Of a DNA stretch of 64,000 nucleotides, positions 46,050-55,466 are shown piece by piece. The DNA comes from Microvirga sp. VF16. Its GTDB lineage: Bacteria > Pseudomonadota > Alphaproteobacteria > Rhizobiales > Beijerinckiaceae. The notes under the pieces were generated by a model. It searched no databases. It saw nothing but the letters and a program-made list of their open reading frames with translations, and was not told the DNA's origin. The stretch spans positions 124,001 to 188,000 of the forward strand of contig NZ_CP069359.1 in assembly GCF_016864375.1 (NCBI RefSeq), written 5' to 3'. The translations under genes were made by a program, and so were the position numbers. Each line of letters opens with the position of its first letter. Within the stretch, counting starts at the first letter, position 1.

Positions 46050-46885
46050 CGCAGACGCGCACCGAAACCGGCCATGCTAGCGCGGCGCAATATTCCCTCT
46101 CCGGGATCCGTTGGTATCACGGCGCCATTCTCCTCCTTATTTTTTTGATCGTTTTCGCAGTCGTTCAGATGAAGGATCGCGGAGCAACCGACACGAACCT
46201 GTCGGCGATCGATACCTTGGTGCTCTGGCTGCCTTTCATCCTGAAAGGATTCAGCCTTAACCTGCTGATGAGCTTTCTTGCCATGGCCATCGCAACCGTA
46301 TTGGGCGTCGCGCTGGGGATAGCACAGGTCAGTCAGATCTCCGTAATCCGGGGCATGGCGAAGTTTGTGACCCATCTCTTCCGGAATGCCCCCTGGCTCG
46401 TCATCCTGTTTATGGTCATGTACCTCCTTCCAGTCGAAATGCGCCTGCCGGGAGGAGAGAAAGCCATCATTCCGGACTGGATCAAGGCAACGTTCGCCTT
46501 CTCCCTGCCGGTGATGGGCAACATCAGCGAGATTGTCCGCGGCGCTATCAGATCGATCCCGACCGGGCAGTGGGATTCAGCAGAAGGACTTGCCTTCAGC
46601 AGGTGGCAGACAATGGTGCACATCATATTGCCGCAGTGCGTCAAACGCTCCATCCCGCCATGGATGAACTGGTACGCGCTGCTCACCCTCGCGACGCCGA
46701 TGGCCTCCATCCTTGGAGTCCACGAGGCAGTCGGCAACGCTCAGGCGGCCATGGAGGCCGGTGGAGGAAGGCCGGATTTCCTTCTCCCATTCTACCTTTT
46801 CCTGCTGTGCCTGTTCTTTGCATACATTTACCCGATCGCTCTTTGGACGAGAAAGCTCGAGCAGAAATATGCTGTCTCTCAATAG
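46046..46885 (+). CDS. ABC transporter permease 2 (HisQ/GlnP type)
   Basis: From ATG 46046 the ~279-residue protein has an N-terminal helix (YHGAILLLIFLIVFAVV) plus the usual permease core with RNAPWLVILFMVMYLLP and an EAA-type loop (DSAEGLAFSRWQTMVHIILP). It pairs with permease 1 as a heterodimer. The frame upstream to 45917 overlaps permease 1 and lacks homology. Confidence 0.92.
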   Translation: MTQTRTETGHASAAQYSLSGIRWYHGAILLLIFLIVFAVVQMKDRGATDTNLSAIDTLVLWLPFILKGFSLNLLMSFLAMAIATVLGVALGIAQVSQISVIRGMAKFVTHLFRNAPWLVILFMVMYLLPVEMRLPGGEKAIIPDWIKATFAFSLPVMGNISEIVRGAIRSIPTGQWDSAEGLAFSRWQTMVHIILPQCVKRSIPPWMNWYALLTLATPMASILGVHEAVGNAQAAMEAGGGRPDFLLPFYLFLLCLFFAYIYPIALWTRKLEQKYAVSQ

Positions 46886-47654
46886 CACCATGGAGGGAGG
46901 TGTCCCCCGCACTTGGACATCCGACATGCCGATCGTCGCGCTTCGCGACGTCCGCAAGTTTTACGACTCGCTCGAGGTCCTGAAGGGCATCAGCTTCGAT
47001 GTGCGGAAAGGGGAGGTGATCTGCATCATCGGCCCATCCGGCTCGGGTAAATCGACCCTCATCCGGTGCATCAACGGACTGAACAGCATTCAGCACGGCT
47101 CGATCAGGGTTGACGGCATTGAAGTCAACGATCCCAAACTCGACGTGATCGCGCTTCGGCGGAAGGTCGGTATCGTCTTCCAGCAATACAATCTGTTCCC
47201 GCACAAGACAGCGCTTGAGAACGTCATGATGGCCCCGCTTCTCGTTCTCAAGGAACCGAGGCGGCAGGTCGAGGAGCGCGCTCGTGAGCTCATTTCCAAG
47301 GTGAAGCTGGAAGGCAAGGAAAATGCCTATCCCGGCGAGCTGTCGGGCGGGCAGCAGCAGCGGGTTGCAATAGCTCGCAGCCTCGCGATGTGCCCCGACC
47401 TGATGCTCTTCGACGAGGTCACGGCGGCCCTTGATCCGGAAACCGTCAAAGAGGTCCTCATCACCATCAAGCAGCTGGCCTCCGAAGGCATGACCTGCAT
47501 TCTTGTGACCCATGAGATGGGATTCGCTCGGGAAGTCGCTGACCATGTCTATTTCACGGACGGCGGCGTCATCGTCGAACATGGCCCACCGGCGGAACTC
47601 TTCAGCAACGCGAAGGACCCGAGAACCAGGCGCTTCCTAAGCCAAGTCTTGTAA
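46869..47654 (+). CDS. ABC transporter ATP-binding protein (GlnQ/HisP type)
   Basis: The protein has Walker [14 protein letters not shown], the Q-loop FQQYNLFPHKTALENV, the signature [18 protein letters not shown], Walker B LMLFDEVTAALDPE and the H-loop [11 protein letters not shown] 46869 overlaps the end of permease 2 and gives 261 residues; ATG 46926 (MPIVALRDV) gives 242 and is equally possible. It powers uptake by the transporter encoded from 44378. Note FDEVTAALDPE, with Val in place of the more usual Pro of the D-E-P-T pattern. Confidence 0.93.
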   Translation: MLSLNSTMEGGVPRTWTSDMPIVALRDVRKFYDSLEVLKGISFDVRKGEVICIIGPSGSGKSTLIRCINGLNSIQHGSIRVDGIEVNDPKLDVIALRRKVGIVFQQYNLFPHKTALENVMMAPLLVLKEPRRQVEERARELISKVKLEGKENAYPGELSGGQQQRVAIARSLAMCPDLMLFDEVTAALDPETVKEVLITIKQLASEGMTCILVTHEMGFAREVADHVYFTDGGVIVEHGPPAELFSNAKDPRTRRFLSQVL

Positions 47655-47764
47655 CAGGACCCGGGCTCGCGCCCGAAGCAACGATCGTAACTTCCAGGTA
47701 TCCGGAGCGGCCAGACAGCAGTTTGGCCGAATGGACCCTTATTGTCAGAAAACGGCAGATCAAC

Positions 47765-49810
47765 ATGGACAACGCGACCCACCGGCAGATCACGAAGGAT
47801 CCCCTTCTTCAGCCCCTCACGATCCGAAAGCTTACGCTGCGCAATCGGATCATGAGTACCAGTCACGCCTGCGGCCTCGAAGAAGGCGGAATGCCGGGCG
47901 AAGCATACCAGCTCTACCATGCCGAAAAGGCGAAGGGCGGGCTCGCCCTGTCCATGTTCGGCGGTTCCTCCAACGTCGATCGGGACTCGCCCAACATCTT
48001 CCGGCAGCTCAATGTCGGGGACGACCGGATCATCCCCTATTTCCAGCAGTTCAGCGAGCGCATGCACAGCCACGGCGCGGCACTCATGTGCCAAATCACG
48101 CATCTGGGGCGACGCGGCGATCCCTATGCAGGCGATCGTCTTCCGACGATCGCTCCCTCGGTGATCCGGGAAACCCTCCATCGCAGCATTCCCAAAGAAA
48201 TGGATGAACACGATATCCAGCGTGTCGTGCGCGCCTATGCCGAGGCTGCAAGGCGATGCAAGGAAGGGGGGCTCGACGGTCTGGAAACGCTTGCCGCGGG
48301 CCACCTGATTGGCCAGTTCCTGTCACCCCTCACGAACCGGCGGACGGACCGTTTCGGCGGCAGCCTCGAAAACCGCTGCCGATTCGCGCTGATGGTCCAC
48401 GAGGCTATTCGAAAAGCCGTTGGAGACGATTTCGCGATCGGTATGCGGTTTACCGTCGATGAGCAGGCCACCGGCGGGCTGTCGTTCGAGGACTGCGTCA
48501 GGATCGCGTTGATCCTGAAAGATTCCGGCGCCGTTGACTTCATCAACGCTGTTTACGGTTCCATGGACACGTTCCGTGGCCTCGCCGAGCAGAATATGCC
48601 CGGCATGGGCTCGCCGATCGCTCCGTGGGTGGAGCCGATCGGTCAGTTCAGAAGGGAAGTCGGGTTGCCGGTGTTCCACGCAGCCCGTATCGCCGATGTG
48701 GCCTCCGCCCGCTACGCGATTGCGGAAGGCAAGCTCGACATGGCTGCCATGACGCGGGCCCAGATCGCTGACCCCTATATCGTCGAGAAAATTCGAACCG
48801 GGCGCGAAAACGAGGTCCGCCCATGCGTCGGCGCTACGCATTGTCAGTCGCCACAACGGCCTTCCTGCCTCCACAATCCCGCAACAGGCCGCGAAATGCT
48901 GCTTCAGCACAAGATCGCAAGGGCAGAGGGGCCGCCGCGCCGCATCGTCGTGATCGGTGGCGGGCCCGCTGGTCTCGAGGCGGCGCGGATCTGTGCGGAG
49001 CGCGGCCACGAGGTGTCGCTCCATGAGGCTGCGCCGCAACTAGGTGGGCAGATCCTCATTGGAGCAACGGGATCATGGCGCCGTGATCTCAAAGGCATTG
49101 TTGACTGGCGCGCGTCCGAGCTCGAGCGTCTGAACGTCCATGTGCATACCGACTCCTATATGGAGGAATCGGACATCCAAGCTCTCAATGCCGATGTCGT
49201 CATCGTCGCAACGGGAGGTCTGCCCAACATCGATCTGACCTCCGGAGCTGATCTTTGCCTCACCACCTGGGACGTGATCACTGGGCATAGTCCGACCTCG
49301 GGAACTGCGCTCGTCTACGACGGCACCGGACGTCATCCGGCTCCGTTGGCGGCCGAGAAGCTCGCAGCTCAGGGAATGAACATCGTTTACTGTTCGATTG
49401 ACGGCCAGATTGCCGAGGAGCTGACCTACGCCGAGAGGTTCCGCTGGAAAAAGCGGCTCCTGGAGGTTGGCGTCAGCCCCATCTTCGACACCAGGCTGGT
49501 GGGCGTTGCCCGTTCGGACAATCGCCTGCAGGCCAGACTTGTCAGCGAAGTATCCCAGCAGGAGATCATCGTTGACGTCGACCATGTCGTCGCGGAGCAG
49601 GGCACGGTGCCGATGGACGATGTCTATGCGGGTCTGCGGCCGCAATCCGTCAACGACGGCGTAACCGATATCAAAGCACTCCTGACGATGCAGCCCCAGC
49701 CAAAGCTGAGGGACAAGGGGTTCGAGCTCCACCGTATCGGAGACGCCGTAGCCAGCCGGAACATCCATTCGGCTATGCTCGACGCGTACCGCATCTGCAG
49801 TGTTCTCTAA
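47765..49810 (+). CDS. Old-yellow-enzyme/trimethylamine dehydrogenase-like flavoprotein
   Basis: The ~681-residue protein has an N-terminal FMN TIM barrel (NRIMSTSHACGLEEGGMPG, HDIQRVVRAYAEAARRCKEG, NRRTDRFGGSLENR) and a C-terminal FAD/NAD domain (RRIVVIGGGPAGLEAARICA near residue 392). The iron-sulfur segment near residue 354 reads RPCVGATHCQSPQRPSC, so the second Cys of the usual C-x2-C-x2-C is Ala; three Cys remain here. Relatives (dimethylamine, histamine, N-methylproline and dienoyl-CoA enzymes) oxidatively demethylate amines or reduce enoyl groups. Context (amino acid transporter, amine oxidase-like gene) favours an amine substrate. ATG 47765 is chosen over 47723 by homology. Confidence 0.85.
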   Translation: MDNATHRQITKDPLLQPLTIRKLTLRNRIMSTSHACGLEEGGMPGEAYQLYHAEKAKGGLALSMFGGSSNVDRDSPNIFRQLNVGDDRIIPYFQQFSERMHSHGAALMCQITHLGRRGDPYAGDRLPTIAPSVIRETLHRSIPKEMDEHDIQRVVRAYAEAARRCKEGGLDGLETLAAGHLIGQFLSPLTNRRTDRFGGSLENRCRFALMVHEAIRKAVGDDFAIGMRFTVDEQATGGLSFEDCVRIALILKDSGAVDFINAVYGSMDTFRGLAEQNMPGMGSPIAPWVEPIGQFRREVGLPVFHAARIADVASARYAIAEGKLDMAAMTRAQIADPYIVEKIRTGRENEVRPCVGATHCQSPQRPSCLHNPATGREMLLQHKIARAEGPPRRIVVIGGGPAGLEAARICAERGHEVSLHEAAPQLGGQILIGATGSWRRDLKGIVDWRASELERLNVHVHTDSYMEESDIQALNADVVIVATGGLPNIDLTSGADLCLTTWDVITGHSPTSGTALVYDGTGRHPAPLAAEKLAAQGMNIVYCSIDGQIAEELTYAERFRWKKRLLEVGVSPIFDTRLVGVARSDNRLQARLVSEVSQQEIIVDVDHVVAEQGTVPMDDVYAGLRPQSVNDGVTDIKALLTMQPQPKLRDKGFELHRIGDAVASRNIHSAMLDAYRICSVL

Positions 49811-49837
49811 GGTCTCACAGGAAAAATGGGGAAGACG

Positions 49838-50572
49838 ATGAAACTCACAAACTTCAAGGTTATGACCTTCGACGTTGTCGGAACGCTTGTCGACTTTGAG
49901 ACGGGTGTCTTGACCGCCACGCGCACGCTTGGCGGAGAACGGGCGAAAAACCTGTCTGACGACGAGATCTTCGAACCTTACCTGCGCGGCCGCGACGTCT
50001 ACTACGGACGCTCCTCCTCCGCGATGAGGGACGTTTACCTCTACATGGCCAAGGGACTGCATCTGGATGCGGGGGAGCGCACCGCGGATTCATTCCAGCT
50101 GGCCATGCTCCGGCATCCGGCCTTCCAGGATTCCGTCGACGCGCTCCGGCGTCTGCGGAAGAATTTCCGCCTCGTCGCCATGACGAATGCGGATCGGACA
50201 GCCTTCTCGGCCTATTCGGAAACGTTGGGGAATCCGTTCCATGACAGCGTGACCTGCGACGAAACGGGCTGTGCAAAGCCCGACCCGAACTTCTTCGCCT
50301 TCAACAAGGGGCGCCAGTCGGCGTTTGGGTACAAGCAATCTGAAATCCTGCACGTCGCGCAAAGCCAGTATCATGATATCGGCATCGCCAAGAAGCTCGG
50401 CTATGCAACCTGCTGGATCGAACGTCGGCAGGGCCTGAAAGGCTTTGGCGGAACGCCTGTTCCAGAGAAGGTGGAGACTCCCGACTTCCACTTCGCGACT
50501 CTCGCACAACTCGCCGACGCCGTTGATGCGGAGCTGCGCGCTGCTTCGATAAGGCAGGCTGAACACGCTTGA
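49838..50572 (+). CDS. HAD-family hydrolase (haloacid dehalogenase type II-like)
   Basis: From ATG 49838 (GGGGAAG ribosome site) the 244-residue protein has the HAD motif FDVVGTLVDFE with nucleophile Asp12; the usual second Asp is replaced (DxVGT), as in type II haloacid dehalogenases. Motif II is in AMTNADRTAF, the lysine in GCAKPDPNFFAF and the acidic end in SQYHDIGIAKKLGYATCWIER. Type II enzymes release halide from 2-haloacids, but many cluster homologues are phosphatases or dehalogenases of unknown substrate. It lies between two flavoenzyme genes in one operon. Confidence 0.87.
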   Translation: MKLTNFKVMTFDVVGTLVDFETGVLTATRTLGGERAKNLSDDEIFEPYLRGRDVYYGRSSSAMRDVYLYMAKGLHLDAGERTADSFQLAMLRHPAFQDSVDALRRLRKNFRLVAMTNADRTAFSAYSETLGNPFHDSVTCDETGCAKPDPNFFAFNKGRQSAFGYKQSEILHVAQSQYHDIGIAKKLGYATCWIERRQGLKGFGGTPVPEKVETPDFHFATLAQLADAVDAELRAASIRQAEHA

Positions 50573-50588
50573 ACGGGGAGCATCCGCT

Positions 50589-51893
50589 ATGTCGTCTCAC
50601 GCATCTGCGCCCATTGGCCACTCTCTATGGCAGGCAACGGCTTCGGCCAAGCCAACATTCAGTCGCCTCAGGAGCGCAGATCGGTTCGATGTGGCGATCA
50701 TCGGCGGAGGCTATACCGGTCTGTCCTCGGCCCAGTACCTCGCCCGAAAGGGGTTGGCGCCAGTCGTCCTGGAGGCCAACCATATCGGCTGGGGCGCCAG
50801 CGGCCGCAACGGAGGCGTTGTATCGGGCAAGTTCAGAGTAGCCTTCAGGGATATAGGCAACCGGTACGGCTTGGAAACGGCGCGCCGGATGCACCAGCTT
50901 GGGATCGAAGCCATCGAGCATATCGGTACCCTGGTCGACGAATATCAGATCGCGGCGGCGCAGTATCAACCGAGTGGGTCGCTGCGGTGCGCCCATAACG
51001 CGGCATCGCTCAAGGGGCTTGAGGAAGAGTGCGAGTGGCTCAACTCAGCTCTTGGCGACAAGGCGTGCAGCATCCTATCGGCGGGAGATCTGCGGGAAGA
51101 GACGGGATCCGGAGATTTTATGGGAGGTATGCTCAACAGGCACGGCGGTGTCATTCATCCGCTCAACTTTGCGCTCGGGTGGGCCGACGGACTGTTGCGG
51201 GAAGGAATCACGATCTGCGAGCAGACGCCCGTGCTCAGTCTGAAACTCGAGAACGACGGCGTCATTCTCGAAACGACGCAAGGGGCCATACGCGCCAAGC
51301 AAGTCGTCCTGGCGTCCAACTCCTACTCCAATATCTCACCGGCCACACGGTCCATCGAGAAAAGCATCATTCCATTTCGTTCGGCCATAATCGCCACGAA
51401 GCCGCTGGAGGGGACAAGCGCCGAACATCTACTTTGCCATGGCCGCAGCTATACGGAAACCAGGCGAATGATGCGGTGGTTTCGCAAGTCGCAAGGGCGG
51501 CTGTTGTATGGCGGCCGAGGAGCCTTCGGAAAAAAAGATTCGGAATCCGCTTTTCTGGCTCTTCACAAGGCGATGGTGCGGCAGTTCCCCGAACTCAGGG
51601 ACATCGAAGTGACGCATCGATGGTCCGGCCTCGTCGCGATGACGCTCGACAGTCTGCCGCATCTGGGCAAGCACCACGACAGGGTCATATATGCTGCCGG
51701 GTATAATGGTTCGGGCGTGGCACTGTCGTCGTTGATGGGAAAATACGTAGCCGCATTGGCGGTCGGCGAGAGCCCGGATCTGGGCCTCGTCACATCATCG
51801 GGACTCAGGCCCGTCCCACTCCATGTCGTGAGGGAGCCGGCCATTCGCGCCGTGGCGGGATGGTACCAGTTTCTCGATGCGGTCGGTCTTTGA
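50589..51893 (+). CDS. FAD-dependent amine oxidase (DAO/PuuB-like)
   Basis: The 434-residue protein has the FAD dinucleotide fold DVAIIGGGYTGLSSAQYLAR near residue 37, GWGASGRNGGVVSGKFR, and the C-terminal YAAGYNGSGVALSSLMGKYV. These are the signatures of the DAO family that includes gamma-glutamylputrescine oxidase and sarcosine oxidase. It probably oxidises an amine or N-alkyl amino acid to an aldehyde or imine. It is the last gene of the run beginning at 44378, with 16 bp separating it from the HAD gene. Confidence 0.88.
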   Translation: MSSHASAPIGHSLWQATASAKPTFSRLRSADRFDVAIIGGGYTGLSSAQYLARKGLAPVVLEANHIGWGASGRNGGVVSGKFRVAFRDIGNRYGLETARRMHQLGIEAIEHIGTLVDEYQIAAAQYQPSGSLRCAHNAASLKGLEEECEWLNSALGDKACSILSAGDLREETGSGDFMGGMLNRHGGVIHPLNFALGWADGLLREGITICEQTPVLSLKLENDGVILETTQGAIRAKQVVLASNSYSNISPATRSIEKSIIPFRSAIIATKPLEGTSAEHLLCHGRSYTETRRMMRWFRKSQGRLLYGGRGAFGKKDSESAFLALHKAMVRQFPELRDIEVTHRWSGLVAMTLDSLPHLGKHHDRVIYAAGYNGSGVALSSLMGKYVAALAVGESPDLGLVTSSGLRPVPLHVVREPAIRAVAGWYQFLDAVGL

Positions 51894-52100
51894 TACAAAT
51901 CCCTGAAGGGGGACAGCCTCAGCGGACGACGAAAGCCAGAGGCATCTGAGTGCGGCCGTGCTTGGACTGTGTCTCCGAGCGGAGAACCGGCTCCGTTCTG
52001 TCGAAAGCCTCTCCCGCATCTTCCTGTGATGATCCGGCATCCGGCTTGATGTTGCGGCCCCGCTCGTGCAACTTTCGCCTGAGTGGACCCGGGCGTCGTT

Positions 52101-53003
52101 ATGAATTTGAGTTATTTTGCTGCATTTCGTGCTGTAATGATGGCCGGAACGGTCAGCGGTGCAGCCCAGATCCTCGGACGCAGCCAGCCTGCCGTCAGCC
52201 GGTTGCTCGACAAGCTTGAATACGAGCTGGGCGTTCAGTTGTTCGAGCGGCGCAAGGGTTTGGTGACGCCGACGCCCCAGGCGCACGCCTTGCTGACGGA
52301 AATAGAGCGCGCTTATGTCTCCTTGGACTCACTCCGGACCTCCGCTCTGCGGCTGACAAAAGGCGAGGTGAGCGAGATCAGCGTGGCAACGATGCCCGCG
52401 CTCGGGATCGACTTCATCCCATATGCGCTGTCGCAGTACCATTCGGACTGGCCGAACATCAAAGTGACTCTGACCGTGAGGACGTCTGCCAGGGTGGAGG
52501 AATATGCTGCAGCTCAGCAGATCGACTTTGGCTTTGCCGAGATGCCCTATCGGCGCTCCGGGTTCAAAGTCGAGGTTTTCAGCACCGCGCCTTATGTCGT
52601 GGCCGTTCCGGAAAGCCATCCGTTTGCCGACCGCACGAGCCTTGGGTTGGAGGATCTGTCCAACACGCGCTTCATCTCATATTCCGCGTTCGCCCCTGGG
52701 CGTAACCTGTTCGATCAGGCCTCCCGATCGTCCGGTGTCGAAACAGACTACACTTACGAAACCAACCTGTCGGCCCCCGCTTATTCGATGGTCAAGCGCG
52801 GGCTCGGTGTTGCCATCATCGACCCGTTTACGGCAGTTCTGCAGAAGTCCGAGCAGGTGAGGGTGCTTCCGCTGGCGCCGACCATCCCCTTTCGAGTAAG
52901 CCTGATCAGACCGGAAACACGGCCGTCCAGTCCGGCCATGGAGGCTCTCATCGAGACGATGCGAGAGCTGAAGGAAAGGGTTCTGAGCGAACTGCCGGTT
53001 TGA
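52101..53003 (+). CDS. LysR-family transcriptional regulator
   Basis: From ATG 52101 (MNLSYFAAFRAVMMAGTVSG) the 300-residue protein has the LysR winged helix (GAAQILGRSQPAVSRLLDKL, then LGVQLFERRKG) and a periplasmic-binding-like effector domain. The two-residue earlier starts in the 52083 frame are unsupported. It lies after the amine oxidase gene in the same direction, which is unusual for LysR genes (usually divergent), and probably regulates the 44378-51893 cluster. Confidence 0.92.
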   Translation: MNLSYFAAFRAVMMAGTVSGAAQILGRSQPAVSRLLDKLEYELGVQLFERRKGLVTPTPQAHALLTEIERAYVSLDSLRTSALRLTKGEVSEISVATMPALGIDFIPYALSQYHSDWPNIKVTLTVRTSARVEEYAAAQQIDFGFAEMPYRRSGFKVEVFSTAPYVVAVPESHPFADRTSLGLEDLSNTRFISYSAFAPGRNLFDQASRSSGVETDYTYETNLSAPAYSMVKRGLGVAIIDPFTAVLQKSEQVRVLPLAPTIPFRVSLIRPETRPSSPAMEALIETMRELKERVLSELPV

Positions 53004-53388
53004 CGAGCCATTATAATGAGGGTGCATATTGATAGACGAGGATTCGATTTTGCCGGGAGCAACATTCCTGCTTACTTGGTCAGCCAACGGTAATTGAAGA
53101 GGTGCGCTTTCGAGCGGCGTCGAGCAACGATCCTGCCAGTGTTCATCGCGCGGGCTGCCGCACTGCCGGCACAGGTTTCGAGGTGCTTTCCGTCTAGCGC
53201 TCGCCTCTCCAGTTCCTCTTCGGCGTTCGTCCCCGATGGTCTCAGGCCCGTCGATTCCACTGTGCGTCGCCCGGCTGTAGCCGCGCATGAACGGCGTTGT
53301 CGACCGGTTCACGCGACTCTCGGGCTACGGTAGCGCCGGAGCCGAGTCTGAATCATGCAACCTGGATTACGACTGGAGACAAGCCAGG
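53004..53388. other. Intergenic stretch before the 84-residue protein
   Basis: Nothing convincing is seen. An in-frame extension of the next gene to 53287 has no ribosome site. Confidence 0.4.
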
Positions 53389-53643
53389 ATGAAGTACATC
53401 AGTGCCCGAGTGCGACCGACAAAAGTGTATCATGGTTATGATGCCGATCGAACGCTCATCATCGATGATCTGCCTCCCAGGGATTACGTCGAGAAGGTCA
53501 TCAAGGTCGATCGCATATTGTCCGTGACCGAGGACTACATCTTCATCGAGTGCCCGCACGACACTGTCCAAACCTGGGAGTACGAAGGGAGCCTGAGCGA
53601 TATCAAAAGCCAGTTGCGAGCAGCGGGCATGTTCGCTGGCTGA
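53389..53643 (+). CDS. Small hypothetical protein, 84 residues
   Basis: From ATG 53389 the product starts MKYISARVRPTKVYHGYDAD. It has alternating hydrophobic/charged segments (RTLIIDDLPPRDYVEKVIKV, DYIFIECPHDTVQTWEYEGS), so it is probably a small globular, beta-rich cytoplasmic protein. I recognise no family. It lies upstream of etfB with 126 bp between. Confidence 0.5.
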   Translation: MKYISARVRPTKVYHGYDADRTLIIDDLPPRDYVEKVIKVDRILSVTEDYIFIECPHDTVQTWEYEGSLSDIKSQLRAAGMFAG

Positions 53644-53769
53644 TGCATCACAAAGGCAGGAAATGCCTCCTGCCTTTCCCGATCGGCCGCGGAACGGCTC
53701 AGTCGAAGTCAGTAGGCGCCATCAGACCGGATGTGCCGGGCCAATGCACTTCATAGGGAAAGACGGACC

Positions 53770-54519
53770 ATGAAGCTTCTTGTGTGTGTGAAGCGGGTTG
53801 TGGACTACAACGTGAAGATCCGGGTGAAGCCGGACGGGTCGGGCGTGGAACTGGCCAACATCAAGATGTCCATGAATCCCTTCGACGAAATCGCCGTGGA
53901 AGAAGCGGTTCGCCTGAAGGAGCAGGGCAAGGCCACCGAGATCGTCGCCGTCTCCATCGGCCCGCAACAGGCCGGCGAGACGATCCGCACCGCGCTCGCC
54001 ATGGGCGCCGACCGCGGCATCCTGGTCAAGACCGACGCCACCATCGAGCCGCTCGCCGTCGCCAAGATCCTGGCCAAGGTGGTCGAGCAGGAAAAGCCCG
54101 ATCTCGTCATCCTGGGCAAGCAGGCCATCGACGACGATGCCAACCAGACCGGCCAGATGCTGGCCGCCCTCCTCGGCTGGCCGCAGGGCACCTTCGCGTT
54201 CAAGGTCAACGTGGGCGAGGGCTCCATCGACGTCACCCGCGAGGTCGACGGCGGGTTGCAGACGGTGGGCCTGAAGCTGCCGGCCATCGTCACCACGGAT
54301 CTGCGCCTCAACGAGCCGCGTTATGCCAGCTTGCCCAACATCATGAAGGCCAAGAAGAAGCCCCTCGACGAAACCTCGCCGGAGACGCTCGGTGTCGACG
54401 TGTCGCCGCGTCTGAAGGTGATCAAGACCGCCGAGCCCGGCGGCCGCAAGGCGGGCGTGAAGGTCGGCTCGGTGGCCGAACTCGTCCAGAAGCTGAAGAC
54501 CGAAGCCGGCGTGCTCTAA
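53770..54519 (+). CDS. etfB: Electron transfer flavoprotein, beta subunit
   Basis: From ATG 53770 (AGGGAAAG ribosome site) the 249-residue protein starts [20 protein letters not shown] and carries the beta-signature in [20 protein letters not shown]-like sequence ([15 protein letters not shown] near residue 175), plus KAKKKPLDE. EtfAB accepts electrons from acyl-CoA and other dehydrogenases and passes them to ETF-quinone oxidoreductase. The alpha gene follows 14 bp later. Confidence 0.97.
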   Translation: MKLLVCVKRVVDYNVKIRVKPDGSGVELANIKMSMNPFDEIAVEEAVRLKEQGKATEIVAVSIGPQQAGETIRTALAMGADRGILVKTDATIEPLAVAKILAKVVEQEKPDLVILGKQAIDDDANQTGQMLAALLGWPQGTFAFKVNVGEGSIDVTREVDGGLQTVGLKLPAIVTTDLRLNEPRYASLPNIMKAKKKPLDETSPETLGVDVSPRLKVIKTAEPGGRKAGVKVGSVAELVQKLKTEAGVL

Positions 54520-54533
54520 GGGAGACCAAGACA

Positions 54534-55466
54534 ATGACCACATTGCTGATGGCCGAGCACGACAACGCTCACCTTAAGGACGCCACCCACAAGGCGCTCT
54601 CGGCCGCCACGGCTCTGGGGGCTCCGGTGCACGTGCTGGTCGCCGGCTCCAATGCCAAGGCGGCGGCCGAAGCGGCCGCCAAGTGTGAGGGCGTGGAGAA
54701 GGTGCTGCTGGCCGACGCGCCTGCTTATGAGCACCAGCTCGCCGAGCCGACCGCGGCCCTCATCGGGTCGCTGGCCGGCTCCTACGACGCTCTGGTGGCG
54801 CCCGCCACCAGCAAGGGCAAGAACGTGATGCCGCGCGTGGCGGCGCTGCTCGACGTGATGCAGGTGTCCGACATCATCAAGGTGGTGGCACCCGACACCT
54901 TCGAGCGTCCGATCTATGCCGGCAATGCGATCCAGACGGTGCAGGCCACCGACGCCAAGAAGGTGATCACGGTGCGCACGGCAGCCTTCCCGGCAGCCGG
55001 CGAGGGCGGCTCTGCCGCCATCGAGACGGTGAATGCCGCCGAGGACCCCGGCGTGTCGTCCTTCAAGGGTGAGGAGATCGCCCAGACGGACCGGCCGGAG
55101 CTAACCTCGGCCCGGATCATCATCTCGGGCGGCCGGTCTCTCGGCTCGGCGGAGAACTTCACCACCTATATCGAGCCGATCGCCGACAAGCTCGGCGCGG
55201 CGATGGGCGCCTCGCGCGCGGCGGTGGATGCGGGCTATGCTCCCAACGACTGGCAGGTGGGCCAGACCGGCAAGGTGGTGGCGCCCGATCTCTACATCGC
55301 GGTGGGGATTTCAGGGGCCATTCAGCATCTGGCCGGCATGAAGGATTCCAAGGTGATCGTCGCGATCAACAAGGACGAGGAGGCCCCGATCTTCCAGGTG
55401 GCCGACTACGGCCTCGTCGGCGACCTCTTCCAGATCCTGCCGGAACTGGAGGACGCACTTCGATGA
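54534..55466 (+). CDS. etfA: Electron transfer flavoprotein, alpha subunit
   Basis: From ATG 54534 (AAGGGAGA ribosome site) the 310-residue protein has the N-terminal domain and the FAD-binding C-terminal domain: RIIISGGRSLGSAENF, RAAVDAGYAPNDWQVGQTGK, LYIAVGISGAIQHLAGMKDS, IFQVADYGLVGDLF. The frame is open upstream to 53784 but overlaps etfB and is not homologous. The last codons (LEDALR) lie at the junction with an IS21 remnant; the length is normal, so the protein is probably functional. Genes that usually follow etfBA (such as a 3-hydroxyacyl-CoA dehydrogenase) are absent. Confidence 0.96.
   Translation: MTTLLMAEHDNAHLKDATHKALSAATALGAPVHVLVAGSNAKAAAEAAAKCEGVEKVLLADAPAYEHQLAEPTAALIGSLAGSYDALVAPATSKGKNVMPRVAALLDVMQVSDIIKVVAPDTFERPIYAGNAIQTVQATDAKKVITVRTAAFPAAGEGGSAAIETVNAAEDPGVSSFKGEEIAQTDRPELTSARIIISGGRSLGSAENFTTYIEPIADKLGAAMGASRAAVDAGYAPNDWQVGQTGKVVAPDLYIAVGISGAIQHLAGMKDSKVIVAINKDEEAPIFQVADYGLVGDLFQILPELEDALR

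Noticed and set aside
53784-54533. Upstream in-frame extension of etfA across etfB
   Set aside because: The translation is Arg-rich and antisense-like, and etfB is clearly the coding frame there. EtfA homology begins at 54534.
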